DNA from: Actinoplanes oblitus
GTDB lineage: Bacteria > Actinomycetota > Actinomycetes > Mycobacteriales > Micromonosporaceae
NCBI RefSeq assembly: GCF_030252345.1
Contig: NZ_CP126980.1
Location: forward strand, 6,277,501-6,341,500
DNA: 64,000 bases
Reading direction: 5' to 3'
The notes below the pieces were generated by a model that saw only the letters and a list, made by a program, of their open reading frames with translations, was not told the origin of the DNA and searched no databases. Made by a program: the position numbers and the translations under genes. Shown piece by piece: positions 7,648 through 17,263 of the stretch; the first letter of the stretch is position 1; each line of letters starts with the position of its first letter.

Positions 7648-9599
7648 CGCCGACCGTGCTGATCGTCGACGACAGCCTGACCGTCCGGATGGACCTGCAC
7701 GACGCGTTCTCCGACGACGGCTTCCAGACCATCCTGTGCGCGAACGGCGCGGAGGCGCGCGCCGCGTTCGCCAGGGAGGAGTTCGACGCCGCCATCCTGG
7801 ACGTGCTGCTGCCCGACGCCGACGGGCTGGAGCTGCTCACCGAGCTGCGCGGATCGGCCGCGCACGCCGGGGTGGTGACCATGCTGCTGTCGGTGGAGAG
7901 CGAGGTCACCGACCGGCTGGCCGGGCTGCGGATCGGCGCCGACGAGTACGTCGGCAAGCCGTACGACGCCGGTTACGTGGTGGCCCGCACCCGCCAGTTG
8001 CTCGGCGAGGCCCCGGACAGCGCCAACGGCAGCCCCACCATCCTGGTCATCGACGACAGCACGACGTTCCGCGAACGGCTGCGTGACCTGCTCGAACCGG
8101 AGGGGTACGCGGTGCTGACCGCGGCCAGCGGCGAGGAGGGCCTGCGGATGGCCGCCGACCGCCGCCCGAACGCGGTGATCGTGGACGGGGTGATGCCGGG
8201 CATCGACGGCGCCACGGTGATCCGCCGGATCCGGCTCGACCCGGCCCTGCGCGACACGCCGTGCCTGCTGATGACCGCCGCCGACGACTACGCCACCGAG
8301 ATGCAGATGCTGGACGCCGGCGCCGACGCGTTCGTCCGCAAGCAGCAGGACCTCGCGGTGGTGCTGGCCAAGCTGGCCGCGGTGCTGCGGCAGGCCGCCG
8401 AGCAGCTGCCGATCGAGGCGATCGGCAGCCTGCACGGTCCGGGCAAGGTGCTCACCGTCAGCCCGAACCGCGCCGAGCTGGAGGAGTGGGCCGACGCGCT
8501 GCGCGCCGACGGCTACGACATCGTGGCGTGCGGCAGTGTCAGCGACGCCCTGGAACTGCTCGGCGAGCAGGCCGCCGACTGCATCGTGCTGGGCCTGGAC
8601 GGCGACCTGCCGCACGCCCGCGAGGGGTGCCGGCGGATCCGCGAGGTGCCGCGGGTCGGTGACCTGCCGCTGATCATGGCGGGCCGCGAGGAGGCGATGC
8701 TGGACTGCCTGGCCGCCGGCGCCGACGACTACGTGCGGCTGGCCGACGGCCCGGAGGGGCTGCGGGTGCACGTGCGCGCCCAGATCCGCCGCAAGCAGTC
8801 GCACGACGAGGCCCGCCGGATCCGCGAGGAGCTGATGCGCCGCGAGCTGGACGCCGCCGAGGAGCGCGCGGCCCGGCAGCTGGCCGAGACCCGGGCCGCG
8901 TTGGTCGAGGAGTTGGAGTGGCGCAACCGGGAGCTCGAGGCGTTCTCCGGCTCGGTCTCGCACGACCTGCGCGGCCCGCTCCAGGTGATCTCCAGCTTCG
9001 CCGAGCACATGCTGGAGGAGGCCGACGACGAACAGCTCGGCGAGCAGACCCGGCACCGGCTGAGCCGGATCTACGCGGCCGCGCTGCGGATGGCCGACCT
9101 GGTCGAGTCGCTGCTGATCCTGGCCCGGGCCAGCCGCGGCGAGCTGCGCCGGACCACCTTCGACCTGACCGCGACGGCCCGGCAGGTGTGCGCCGAGGTG
9201 GCCGGCCGGGACCCGGAGCACAAGGTCGACTTCGAGGTGCAGGAGGCGATGACGGCGGACGCCGACGAGGGCCTGGTCCGGGTGATCCTGGAGAACCTGG
9301 TGAACAACGCCGTCAAGTTCACCCGCAAGATCGAACACCCGGTGGTCACCGTCGGCTTCGATCAGGGGCGGTTTTTCGTACGCGACAACGGCGCCGGCTT
9401 CCCGGCCGGCAAGGCGGGTGAGCTGTTCCGCCCGTTCGCCCGGTTGCACGACGCCCGGGACTTCCCCGGCACCGGGATCGGCCTGACCACCGTGCACCGC
9501 GCCGTGGAGCGGCACGGCGGCGAGATCCACGCCGAGGGCGAGGAGGGGCAGGGCGCCACGTTCTGGTTCACCCTGCCCCCGGCGCAGCCGGCTACCTGA
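7644..9599 (+). CDS. Triple-receiver histidine kinase, probable output of the chemosensory operon
   Basis: This 651-residue soluble protein has no membrane helix. Receiver 1 (about 4-118) has Asp53 and Lys105; receiver 2 (about 131-248) has Asp181 and Lys233; receiver 3 (about 267-382) is degenerate: the phospho-acceptor position is Gly (IVLGLDGD) and the acidic pocket and Lys are lost. A coiled-coil-like segment (385-430) leads to HisKA with His440 (SVSHDLRGPLQ) and an ATPase with LENLVNNAVKF, VRDNGAGF and GTGIGL. ATG 7644 overlaps the cheB stop. The position is that of wspR, but there is no GGDEF domain. I infer that CheA phosphorylates the receivers and thereby gates the kinase, whose partner is not encoded nearby. 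Confidence 0.88.
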   Translation: MTPTVLIVDDSLTVRMDLHDAFSDDGFQTILCANGAEARAAFAREEFDAAILDVLLPDADGLELLTELRGSAAHAGVVTMLLSVESEVTDRLAGLRIGADEYVGKPYDAGYVVARTRQLLGEAPDSANGSPTILVIDDSTTFRERLRDLLEPEGYAVLTAASGEEGLRMAADRRPNAVIVDGVMPGIDGATVIRRIRLDPALRDTPCLLMTAADDYATEMQMLDAGADAFVRKQQDLAVVLAKLAAVLRQAAEQLPIEAIGSLHGPGKVLTVSPNRAELEEWADALRADGYDIVACGSVSDALELLGEQAADCIVLGLDGDLPHAREGCRRIREVPRVGDLPLIMAGREEAMLDCLAAGADDYVRLADGPEGLRVHVRAQIRRKQSHDEARRIREELMRRELDAAEERAARQLAETRAALVEELEWRNRELEAFSGSVSHDLRGPLQVISSFAEHMLEEADDEQLGEQTRHRLSRIYAAALRMADLVESLLILARASRGELRRTTFDLTATARQVCAEVAGRDPEHKVDFEVQEAMTADADEGLVRVILENLVNNAVKFTRKIEHPVVTVGFDQGRFFVRDNGAGFPAGKAGELFRPFARLHDARDFPGTGIGLTTVHRAVERHGGEIHAEGEEGQGATFWFTLPPAQPAT

Positions 9600-11835
9600 C
9601 GTACGCCAGCCCGTCGCTGACCACCGCCGGGCGGCCGGACGTCCCGGCCACCACGATCACGACGGTGTGCTTCTTGCTGGCCAGCGCCTTCACCCAGAGC
9701 GCCTGCCGGTGACCGGCCGAGCCCGACCTGGTGTCCACCGTGGCGACCTTCCGGCCGTCCAGGTAGACGTACGCCTTACCGGTACGCGGCCCGCGGGAGA
9801 AGAGCAGCGCCGCCGACCGGCCGGTGAAGGTGTAGGTGAGCTTGGCGTTCTTCCTGCTCGCGGTGAGCGCCTTGCCGCCCAGGTAGGAACCGGACGTCCG
9901 GCCGGCCCAGGTGCCGGTCCGGGTCGCCTTGGTCTCGGCGAGGTAGAGCACCGACTGGGTGGCCGACGCGGCCCGGGCGTTGCCGGCCACGTCGCGCGCG
10001 GTGAGCGTGTAACCGACCCGCGCACCCGGCTTGGCGGTGGTCGCCCAGCTGCTCGCGGTCCCGGACAGTGTCGCCGAGCGTGGCCGGCTCACCGTGACAG
10101 CGGCCAGCCGCAGGTTGTCCCGCGCGGTGAACCCGACGGTCACCGGCGCCGACGTGGCGCTGTAGGTGCCGGTGCGCAGGCTCACCGCCGGCGCGGTGAG
10201 GGTCGGTGCGGTGGGGTCGCCGTAGAGGGTGGTACTGACCCGGGCGGTGCTGCCGGACCGGTGCGCGGCCAGGACGGTCACCGAGTGCCGGCCGGGCGCG
10301 ACGGTCAGCTTGACGCTGCGGGCGGCGCCGTCGAGGGTCGACACCGTCCGGCCGTCGACCGAGACGGTGATGCCGGCGAGGTCGGCCGCCGCGGTCGCCA
10401 CGGTCCAGGTCAGGGTGGCGCTGTCGCGCACGTAGTAGGCGCCGGCCGCGTACCCGCCGCCGGTCACCGACCGGAGCGCCATGCCGGTCACCATCTGCTG
10501 CGACTTGGCGCGGATCGCCGGCAGCCGGGAGTACAGGTTGTCGCCCGGGCAGACGGTGGCGTCCATGTCCCGGTGCCCGGACAGTCGCGGCACGGTGACC
10601 GTGGCGCCCTGCCGGAACTTGCTGTTGGTGGATCCGGCGACGAACGTGGCGGTGCTGCTCGGGTTGTAGCCGTACTTGCCCAGCCGGGCGGCCGCGAGCT
10701 GCGCGATCGTCGTCTCGATGGCGTCGTTGGAGGTCGCGGTGCGGTAGTCGCCGAGCACCGCTACCGCCGCGTATCCGGTGTTGAAGCCGATCGTGTGCGC
10801 GCCGACCACCGGCGCCTCCACGCCGCCCCGGCGGCCCTCGAAGAGCGTCCCGCACTTGTCGACCATGTAGTTGTAGCCCAGGTCGGACCAGCCGTTGCTG
10901 CGCACGTCGTAGATCTGGATGCCGCGCACGATCGCCGCGGACTGGTCACAGGTGTACGCGTTGGCGTCCTGGGTGTGCACGGTGTGGTGCACCCAGAGCG
11001 CCTTGACCTCGGTGGCCACGTTGATCGGCCCGACGATGGTCTCGTCGGCGCTCCACCCCTTGCGGGAGACGTACGCCGGGAACTGCGCCTTGATCGGCGC
11101 GGTCGAGGTCGGCACCGGGGTGGCCGAGCTCGGGGCGGGCACGCTCGATGCCGACGGCGTGGCCGATGCCGTACCGGGCGTCGCGCTCGACGGGGAACTC
11201 GACGGGGAGCTCGGCGGGTCCGACGGCTTCGGCGACGGCTCGGTGCTCACCGATCCGGACGGCTCCGGCGTGGGTGACGCGCTCTCCCCTTCGGCGAGGA
11301 CCATGCCGCCGCCCTTGCCGCCGGTGTCCCGGCCGGGATCGATCAGATCGACGCGCAACCCGGCCGGCAACCCCTTGCCCTGCCCCTGGATCCGGGTGGC
11401 CAGCCCGTCCGAGTCACCCACCCAGAGCGGCTCGGTGCCGCCCCGGCGGGCGCCCGCCGCGGCCTCCGCGCCGTCCGGCCCGCCGTCGCCGACCTCCAGG
11501 GACTGCCAGCCGGACCACTTGCCGGTGGCCACGCTGCGGGTCTTCACCTGGATCGTGCCGGCCGGCTTGTCCGCCGGGTCGGCCCAGGTGACGCCGAGCA
11601 GGCTGAAGTGCTCGGTGGCGCGCTGCGGCACCCCGGCCGGGCCGGCCACGTCGACGGTGTGCAGCGCGGTCTTGATCCGCGGCGGCTCGGCGCCCGGCTC
11701 GGGCGGCAGCACCGAGACGCCCGCCAGCGCCGTGCCGTTCCCGGGGGTCGACGGCCAGGTGAGCACCGCGACGCCACCGCCTGCGGCGAGCACTGCGACG
11801 GCGGCACCCACGCCGATGGCAAGCTTCCGATTCAT
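9592..11835 (-). CDS. Secreted PGRP-type N-acetylmuramoyl-L-alanine amidase with C-terminal repeats
   Basis: This 747-residue exported enzyme is expected to cleave the amide between MurNAc and L-alanine in peptidoglycan. An N-terminal signal helix (LAIGVGAAVAVLAAGGGVAV) is followed by a beta-rich region, a Ser/Pro/Thr linker (about 175-240), and the amidase/PGRP domain (about 245-440) with zinc-binding motifs ALWVHHTVH and SGHRDMDATVCPG plus GYNYMVDKCGTLFEGR. The last 290 residues carry Ig/Big-like repeats and a cell-wall-binding-like tail. ATG 11835 has GGGGGT upstream; an in-frame TTG at 11841 is possible. Its 3' end overlaps the convergent kinase gene by 8 bases. Confidence 0.87.
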   Translation of the reverse strand: MNRKLAIGVGAAVAVLAAGGGVAVLTWPSTPGNGTALAGVSVLPPEPGAEPPRIKTALHTVDVAGPAGVPQRATEHFSLLGVTWADPADKPAGTIQVKTRSVATGKWSGWQSLEVGDGGPDGAEAAAGARRGGTEPLWVGDSDGLATRIQGQGKGLPAGLRVDLIDPGRDTGGKGGGMVLAEGESASPTPEPSGSVSTEPSPKPSDPPSSPSSSPSSATPGTASATPSASSVPAPSSATPVPTSTAPIKAQFPAYVSRKGWSADETIVGPINVATEVKALWVHHTVHTQDANAYTCDQSAAIVRGIQIYDVRSNGWSDLGYNYMVDKCGTLFEGRRGGVEAPVVGAHTIGFNTGYAAVAVLGDYRTATSNDAIETTIAQLAAARLGKYGYNPSSTATFVAGSTNSKFRQGATVTVPRLSGHRDMDATVCPGDNLYSRLPAIRAKSQQMVTGMALRSVTGGGYAAGAYYVRDSATLTWTVATAAADLAGITVSVDGRTVSTLDGAARSVKLTVAPGRHSVTVLAAHRSGSTARVSTTLYGDPTAPTLTAPAVSLRTGTYSATSAPVTVGFTARDNLRLAAVTVSRPRSATLSGTASSWATTAKPGARVGYTLTARDVAGNARAASATQSVLYLAETKATRTGTWAGRTSGSYLGGKALTASRKNAKLTYTFTGRSAALLFSRGPRTGKAYVYLDGRKVATVDTRSGSAGHRQALWVKALASKKHTVVIVVAGTSGRPAVVSDGLAYVR

Positions 11836-11901
11836 TGACAACCCCCGTGATCGTGATCCGGCGTGAGGCTACCCGATCACGATCACGTGGATTGATCGCG
11901 G

Positions 11902-14409
11902 TTACTCGCTGCCGAGCGCCGTCACCGGGCTGACCTTGGCGGCGCGGCGGGCCGGCAGCACCCCGGCGAGCGCGGTCAGGGCCACCAGGATCAGGAACGC
12001 GGCGGCCAGCTGCCACACCGGGATGGCCAGCGGGGCGTTCACGCCGACCGCCTGGATGGCCAGCCAGGCGTACGGGACGCCGAGCAGCAGGCCGAGGACG
12101 GCACCGATCACGCCGTACAGGCTGGACTCGGCGGTGAGCATGGCGCGCAGGCCACCGCGGGACATGCCGATCGCGCGGAGCAGCCCGGACTCGCGGACCC
12201 GCTCGACCACCGAGAGCGCCGTGGTGGCGCCCACCCCGACCACGGCGATCAGCACGGTCAGCCCGATCAGGCCGAGCGCGATGGCCAGCACCGCGGTCAG
12301 CGACGAGTTCAGCTGGTCCCGCTCGTCGGCCAGGACGTTCACGCTGAAGTCCGGGTTGCCGCCGCTGAGCGCGCGCATCGCCCGCAGCCCCTCGGTACGG
12401 CCGCTGTCCCCGTCGTGCGCGGCGTCGGCGAGCAGGCCGCTGACCGCCGGGCCGGCGCCGAGCGCGGTGAGGTCGGCCGGCGTGACCAGCAGCCCGGTGT
12501 GCAGCGGGGTCTCGTCGCCGAGCACCGCCACCACGGTCAGCTCGACCTTCTTGCCCTTGTTGACGACCGTCGCCCGGTCGCCGACGCCCAGCCCGCCGAC
12601 CTCGGCGACGTAGCCGGCCAGCACCGCCTTGCCGGGACCGAGGTCGTCGACCGAGCCGTGCTTGACGTCCAGGTCGCGCAGCCGGGGCAGCGCCGCCATG
12701 TCCAGGTCGGTGACTGCCAGGTCCTCGAACTGGCCGACCTTCGCGGTGGCGATCCGGCGGTACGCCGTGACCCGGGTCAGCTCCGCGCTCGCCTTGGCCT
12801 TCGTCACGAACCCGGCCGGCAGGGCGATGCCGTCGCCGCCGGTCAGCTCGAAGTCGGCCGGGGCGGACGCGGCCAGTTCCCGGTCGCCGAGCACCCGCAT
12901 CGACGCGCCGCCGACCAGCACCCCGGCGGTCAGCGTGACGCCGAGCGCGACCACCACCGACACCGCGGCGGCGCGCCGGGCACTGCCGCCCACCCCGCCG
13001 ATCGCCAGCCGGCCGACCGGGCCGAGCCGGCGCAGCGGCCAGCCGGCCACCGCGAGCACCGGCCGGACCAGCACCGGGCCGAGCGCGATCAGGGCGACGA
13101 AGGCCAGTGCGCCGGAGGCGACGACGGCCAGCAGCATGGTCTGCGCGTCGTAGTCCTCGGCGTCCGGGCCGGGCAGGTTGGCGAAGACGTACCCGGCCAG
13201 GGCGACCGCGCCGGCCAGCGGCAGCAGCCCGGCCACCCAGCGTGCCGTGCCGATGCTCTTGCGGGCGCCGGCGCCGGCCGCCGCGCGCAGCGCCTCGAGC
13301 GGCGCGATCCGGGACGCGGAGACCGCCGGGGCGAGCACCGCGACCACCGAGATCACCACGGCGAGCAGGATGGTGCCGAGCGCGGGCAGCACCGGCAGGC
13401 CGGGCGAGAGCACCTTCCAGCCGAGCCCGCGCAGCACCGCCGGCACCAGGTGCCCGACGCCCAGCGCGGCGAGGACCCCGACGGCGCCGGTGAGCAGCCC
13501 GGTCAGGGCGCCCTCGGCGGCCAGCGCGCGGAACATCGCACCGCGACCGGCGCCGACCGCGCGGAGCAGGGCGAGCTGGCGCATCCGCTGGGCGAACACG
13601 ATCCGGAACGTGCTGGCGGCGATCAGCCCGGCGGCCGCGACGGCGATCGCCACGAACATGCCGACCACGGCGAACACCTGGTCGATCTCGCCGGCCCGGT
13701 CGCGGGCCTCGGCCAACCGGACGTCGGCCCCCGTGGCCACGTTCGGTCGGTCGTCCTGCTTGACGCCCGCGAAGATCTTCGTCATCGCGGCCGCCACCCG
13801 GTCCGGGTCCGCTCCCCCGTCCAGGTCGATGTCGACCTGCTGGACGTACGGCTCGTCGACCAGCCCGAGCACCGTGGTGGCCGGGGCGTACGCGTCGTAG
13901 CCGAAGTCCTGTGGCGGCTTGACCACGCCGACCACCTTGAGCGGCACCTTCTTGCCGGTACCCGGGTCGACGGTCGCCGTCGCGCCGACGGTCAGGCCGA
14001 GCAACTGCACGGTCCGCGGCGTCACGGCGATCTCCCCGGCCGCGCTCGGGTAGCGCCCCTCGGTCGTGGTGACCAGCGCGAGCGGGCCGGTGCCCGGGTC
14101 GGCGGTGATGCCCAGGTACTGCCCGCCGAGCTGGGCGCCGATCGAGGTGCGGGCGGCCGTGCGGGAGACACCGGGCAGCGCGGTGATCGCGGCGACCTGC
14201 TTGCCGGTGATCGCCCCCTCACGGACCACCAGGTCGGCCGCCTCCGGGGTGCCACTGAGCCCGTTGAGCACGCTGCGCTCGGTGATCTGCTGGGCGAGCA
14301 CGGTGGCGAACACCACGAACGAGGCGACCAGCACGGCCAGGCCGGTGAGCAGCAGCCGCGCCGGGCGGCGGGTGACGCCGGCGAGTTGCGTACGCAGAAT
14401 GGTGTTCAT
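11902..14409 (-). CDS. ABC transporter permease, FtsX/MacB-like with duplicated domains
   Basis: This 835-residue permease has an N-terminal helix (RLLLTGLAVLVASFVVFATV), a large extracellular MacB-type domain, three helices of an FtsX domain (about residues 240-360), a middle hydrophobic stretch, a second extracellular domain and a second FtsX set at the C-terminus (SLTAVLAIALGLIGLTVLIA onward). This architecture is typical of actinobacterial exporters of peptides or lipoproteins. The start overlaps the stop of the ATPase gene (ATGA), so the two form one operon with ATPase first. Substrate unknown; the divergent two-component pair suggests stress-induced export. Confidence 0.9.
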   Translation of the reverse strand: MNTILRTQLAGVTRRPARLLLTGLAVLVASFVVFATVLAQQITERSVLNGLSGTPEAADLVVREGAITGKQVAAITALPGVSRTAARTSIGAQLGGQYLGITADPGTGPLALVTTTEGRYPSAAGEIAVTPRTVQLLGLTVGATATVDPGTGKKVPLKVVGVVKPPQDFGYDAYAPATTVLGLVDEPYVQQVDIDLDGGADPDRVAAAMTKIFAGVKQDDRPNVATGADVRLAEARDRAGEIDQVFAVVGMFVAIAVAAAGLIAASTFRIVFAQRMRQLALLRAVGAGRGAMFRALAAEGALTGLLTGAVGVLAALGVGHLVPAVLRGLGWKVLSPGLPVLPALGTILLAVVISVVAVLAPAVSASRIAPLEALRAAAGAGARKSIGTARWVAGLLPLAGAVALAGYVFANLPGPDAEDYDAQTMLLAVVASGALAFVALIALGPVLVRPVLAVAGWPLRRLGPVGRLAIGGVGGSARRAAAVSVVVALGVTLTAGVLVGGASMRVLGDRELAASAPADFELTGGDGIALPAGFVTKAKASAELTRVTAYRRIATAKVGQFEDLAVTDLDMAALPRLRDLDVKHGSVDDLGPGKAVLAGYVAEVGGLGVGDRATVVNKGKKVELTVVAVLGDETPLHTGLLVTPADLTALGAGPAVSGLLADAAHDGDSGRTEGLRAMRALSGGNPDFSVNVLADERDQLNSSLTAVLAIALGLIGLTVLIAVVGVGATTALSVVERVRESGLLRAIGMSRGGLRAMLTAESSLYGVIGAVLGLLLGVPYAWLAIQAVGVNAPLAIPVWQLAAAFLILVALTALAGVLPARRAAKVSPVTALGSE

Positions 14410-15173
14410 CGCCCCGCCGCCAGCTGGTGCAGCGCGGCGGTGACCGACGCGATGTCCGGGTTGTGGATCTCGCCGGCCAGCTGCCCGTCGGCGAGCAGCA
14501 CGACCCGGTCGGCGTAGGCCGCGGCGCCCGGGTCGTGGGTGACCATCACGATGGTCTGGCCCAGGTCGCGGGCCGAGGAGCGGAGCAGGGCGAGCACCTC
14601 GGCGCCGGCCTTGGAGTCCAGGTTGCCGGTCGGCTCGTCGGCGAAGAGCACCTCGGGCCGGGAGACCAGGGCCCGGGCCAGCGCGACCCGCTGCTGCTGG
14701 CCGCCGGAGAGCTCGCTGGGCAGGTGGCCGAGCCGGCCGGCCAGGCCCAGCGTGGTGACCAGGCGATCGAGCAGCTCGGCGTCCGGCTTCCGGCCGCCCA
14801 GGTCCAGCGGCAGGGTGATGTTGCGGGCCGCGGTGAGCTGCGGGAGCAGGTTGAAGGACTGGAAGACGAAGCCGATCCGCTCCCGGCGCACCTTGGTCAG
14901 CACCTTGTCGCTCTGCTTGGTCAGATCGCTGCCGCCCAGCAGCACCTGGCCCGAGGTCGCCGTGTCCAGCCCGGCCAGGCAGTGCATCAGGGTGGACTTG
15001 CCGGACCCGGAGGGACCCATGATCGCGGTGAACCGGGCGCGTTCGAAGCCGACAGTGACGCCGTCGAGGGCGCGTACCGCGGTGTCGCCGGCGCCGTACA
15101 CCTTCACCAGGTCGACGGCCGCGACCGCCGCGAGGGCGTCGCGGCCGAGCGGGGGTGAGGACTGCGTCTGCAT
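14406..15173 (-). CDS. ABC transporter ATP-binding protein (MacB/LolD type)
   Basis: This 255-residue nucleotide-binding subunit has Walker [11 protein letters not shown]-loop FVFQSFN, signature LSGGQQQR, Walker [14 protein letters not shown] and H-loop VTHDP, in the standard order for the LolD/MacB family. ATG 15173 has GGAG five bases upstream; the longer open frame to 15401 runs through the promoter region and is not supported. It lies directly upstream of the permease with a 4-base overlap and is divergent from the sensor kinase at 15334, 160 bases away. Confidence 0.93.
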   Translation of the reverse strand: MQTQSSPPLGRDALAAVAAVDLVKVYGAGDTAVRALDGVTVGFERARFTAIMGPSGSGKSTLMHCLAGLDTATSGQVLLGGSDLTKQSDKVLTKVRRERIGFVFQSFNLLPQLTAARNITLPLDLGGRKPDAELLDRLVTTLGLAGRLGHLPSELSGGQQQRVALARALVSRPEVLFADEPTGNLDSKAGAEVLALLRSSARDLGQTIVMVTHDPGAAAYADRVVLLADGQLAGEIHNPDIASVTAALHQLAAGR

Positions 15174-15333
15174 GAAAGCTCCAACCAGGCGGGGAGAATG
15201 CTGTGAATCCGACGGGAGGAATCCTGTTCGATCCCGGCGGCCCGCACATCGGTCCCCGGTCGGGCTCCATGATCGGGCGGCTCTAACTTTCGGCCGATGG
15301 AGGCGGGTTTCCGAACGCCTACGCTGGGTCACG

Positions 15334-16467
15334 ATGAATCGCGTACTTCTCGGTGTTCTGCAGGTCGCCGGCCTCGGTGCGATGGCCGTGATCGGCCTCA
15401 TCGACGTGTCCGGCGGGCTGACCTCCAGCCCGCTCTTCCCGGTGCAGGTGTTGCTCGCGATGGCGGTCGCCGCGGTCTGGCTGCCGCACTACAAGCCCGG
15501 CTCGACTCTGCTGCCGCTGGCCGCCATCGCGGTCTCCGGCGTCTCCCTGCTGGTCACCGCCGCCATCTCGGTCTACGGGCCCTATGGCGACTTGTGGGGC
15601 CTCGCCGAGTCCGCCGCGCTGCTGGTGGTGCTGGCCCTGGTCGCCCGCAACGCCCGGGCCGACCTGGCGGTGCTGGCCCTGGTGGCCGCCGGGGCCGCGG
15701 TCAGCGTGATGCCGCTGCGCGCCGGGCACTCCGCCATCTACTTCACGTTCTGCCTGATCCAGGCGCTCGGCGCAGCCGGCGCGATCGGGCTGGGCGTGGC
15801 CCTGCGGATGATCGCGACGAACCGGCAGCGGGCGCTCGACACGGTCCGCGCCGAGCAGCGCGCCGAGTTCGCCAGGGATCTGCACGACTTCATCGCCCAC
15901 CACGTCACCGGCATCGTGGTGCAGGCGCAGGGCGCCCGGTTCATCGCCGAGCAGGATCCGCAGCGGGTGCTGCTCGCCCTGGAGCAGATCGAGCAGGCCG
16001 GCACCGAGACGATGGCGTCGATGCGCCGGATGGTCGGCGTGCTGCGCGATCCGCAGTCGTCGCCGGACGCCCCGCTCGCCCCGGTCTCCGGGGTGCCCGA
16101 GCTGGTGCCGCTCGCCGAGCAGTTCACCGCGGCCGGTGGCCCGCCGGCCCGGCTGCACCTGGAGGGCGATCCGCACGGGTTGCCGGTCGAGGTCTCCACC
16201 TCGGCCTACCGGGTGGTGATGGAGGCGCTCACCAACGCGCGGCAGCACGCGCCGCAGGCCACCGCCGTGGACATCTGGGTCCGCCGGGCGCGGGACCAGC
16301 TGCTGATCCGGGTGGCCAACGACGGCCCGGCGCCGCGCCCGTCACTGGACCGCCCGGGGTACGGTCTGGTCGGCCTCACCGAACGCGTCCGCGCGGCCGG
16401 CGGGCGGATCGTGTCCGGGCCGGGCGTCGACGGCGGCTGGGTCGTCGACGCGGTGTTCCCCCTGTAA
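15334..16467 (+). CDS. NarL-family sensor histidine kinase
   Basis: This 377-residue kinase has five to six hydrophobic segments in residues 1-160 and almost no extracellular domain, suggesting intramembrane sensing. HisKA_3 follows ([18 protein letters not shown], first His the likely phospho-site) and then an ATPase with [13 protein letters not shown] and a glycine-rich [14 protein letters not shown] 15334 is preceded by TACGCT at 15320-15325, a TANNNT -10 candidate that would give a very short leader. The regulator gene begins 13 bases after its stop. Divergence from the ABC exporter suggests it controls that operon. Confidence 0.92.
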   Translation: MNRVLLGVLQVAGLGAMAVIGLIDVSGGLTSSPLFPVQVLLAMAVAAVWLPHYKPGSTLLPLAAIAVSGVSLLVTAAISVYGPYGDLWGLAESAALLVVLALVARNARADLAVLALVAAGAAVSVMPLRAGHSAIYFTFCLIQALGAAGAIGLGVALRMIATNRQRALDTVRAEQRAEFARDLHDFIAHHVTGIVVQAQGARFIAEQDPQRVLLALEQIEQAGTETMASMRRMVGVLRDPQSSPDAPLAPVSGVPELVPLAEQFTAAGGPPARLHLEGDPHGLPVEVSTSAYRVVMEALTNARQHAPQATAVDIWVRRARDQLLIRVANDGPAPRPSLDRPGYGLVGLTERVRAAGGRIVSGPGVDGGWVVDAVFPL

Positions 16468-16480
16468 CTGGAGTGGATCT

Positions 16481-17119
16481 TTGATACGTGTGTTGGTCGC
16501 CGACGACCAGGCGATGGTGCGGACCGGCTTCGGCATGATCATCGGCGCGCAGCCGGACATGGAGGTGGTCGGCGAGGCCGCCGACGGCGTCGAGGCGGTC
16601 GAGCTGGCCCGCCGGCTGCGGCCCGATGTGGCGCTCTTCGACATCCGGATGCCGAAGATGGACGGCTTGCAGGCGTTGCGCCTGCTCGCCGGTCCGGGCG
16701 TGGCTGACCCGATCAAGGTGGTCGTGGTCACCACGTTCGACCTGGACGAGTATGTGCACCAGGCGCTGCGCAACGGCGCGGCCGGCTTCCTGCTCAAGGA
16801 CTCCGGCCCGGCGCTGCTGGTCGAGGCGGTCCGCGCGGCGGTCTCCGGTGACGCGCTGATCAGCCCGTCGATCACCGTCCGCCTGCTGGAACACCTCTCG
16901 CACCCGGCGCCGGCCGGCGACGACGGTGGCCTGTCCCCGCGCGAGCTGGACGTGGTGCGGCTGATCGCCCGCGGCCGCACCAACACCGAGATCGCCACCG
17001 AGCTGTTCATCTCGGTCGGCACCGTGAAAACCCACCTGGGCAGCGTTCAGTCCAAGCTCAGCCTGCGCAACCGGGTGGAGGTCGCCGCCTGGGCCTGGGA
17101 ACACCGTGTGGTGAGCTGA
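16481..17119 (+). CDS. NarL/LuxR-family response regulator
   Basis: This 212-residue regulator has a receiver domain with Asp54 (ALFDIRMPKMDG) and Lys in FLLKDSG, and a C-terminal LuxR helix-turn-helix (LSPRELDVVRLIARGRTNTE then ISVGTVKTHLGSV). It starts with TTG at 16481 (TTG ATA CGT), with a CTGGAGTG ribosome site at 16468-16475. It is the cognate partner of the kinase just upstream and a likely activator of the divergent ABC exporter; that target is inferred from position only. Confidence 0.93.
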   Translation: MIRVLVADDQAMVRTGFGMIIGAQPDMEVVGEAADGVEAVELARRLRPDVALFDIRMPKMDGLQALRLLAGPGVADPIKVVVVTTFDLDEYVHQALRNGAAGFLLKDSGPALLVEAVRAAVSGDALISPSITVRLLEHLSHPAPAGDDGGLSPRELDVVRLIARGRTNTEIATELFISVGTVKTHLGSVQSKLSLRNRVEVAAWAWEHRVVS

Positions 17120-17263
17120 CCCGCGCGACGCGGGGAGCCACATGGGGCTGAGGAACGTGCGCGGACCCGCGCAACGCCGGGAGGTCGCCGGCTGGGTCTG
17201 CGGGATGCCGCCTGCCGAGCTGAGCCGCGGCACCCTCGCGGAGCTGACGAGCGCGGCGAGATC

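Noticed and set aside
7284..9530. 748-codon minus-strand open frame opposite cheB and the hybrid kinase
   Set aside because: Low-complexity shadow of two well-supported genes.
12415..14517. 700-codon plus-strand open frame opposite the ABC permease
   Set aside because: Arg/Gln/His-rich without motifs; the other strand has FtsX-domain helices and proper coupling.
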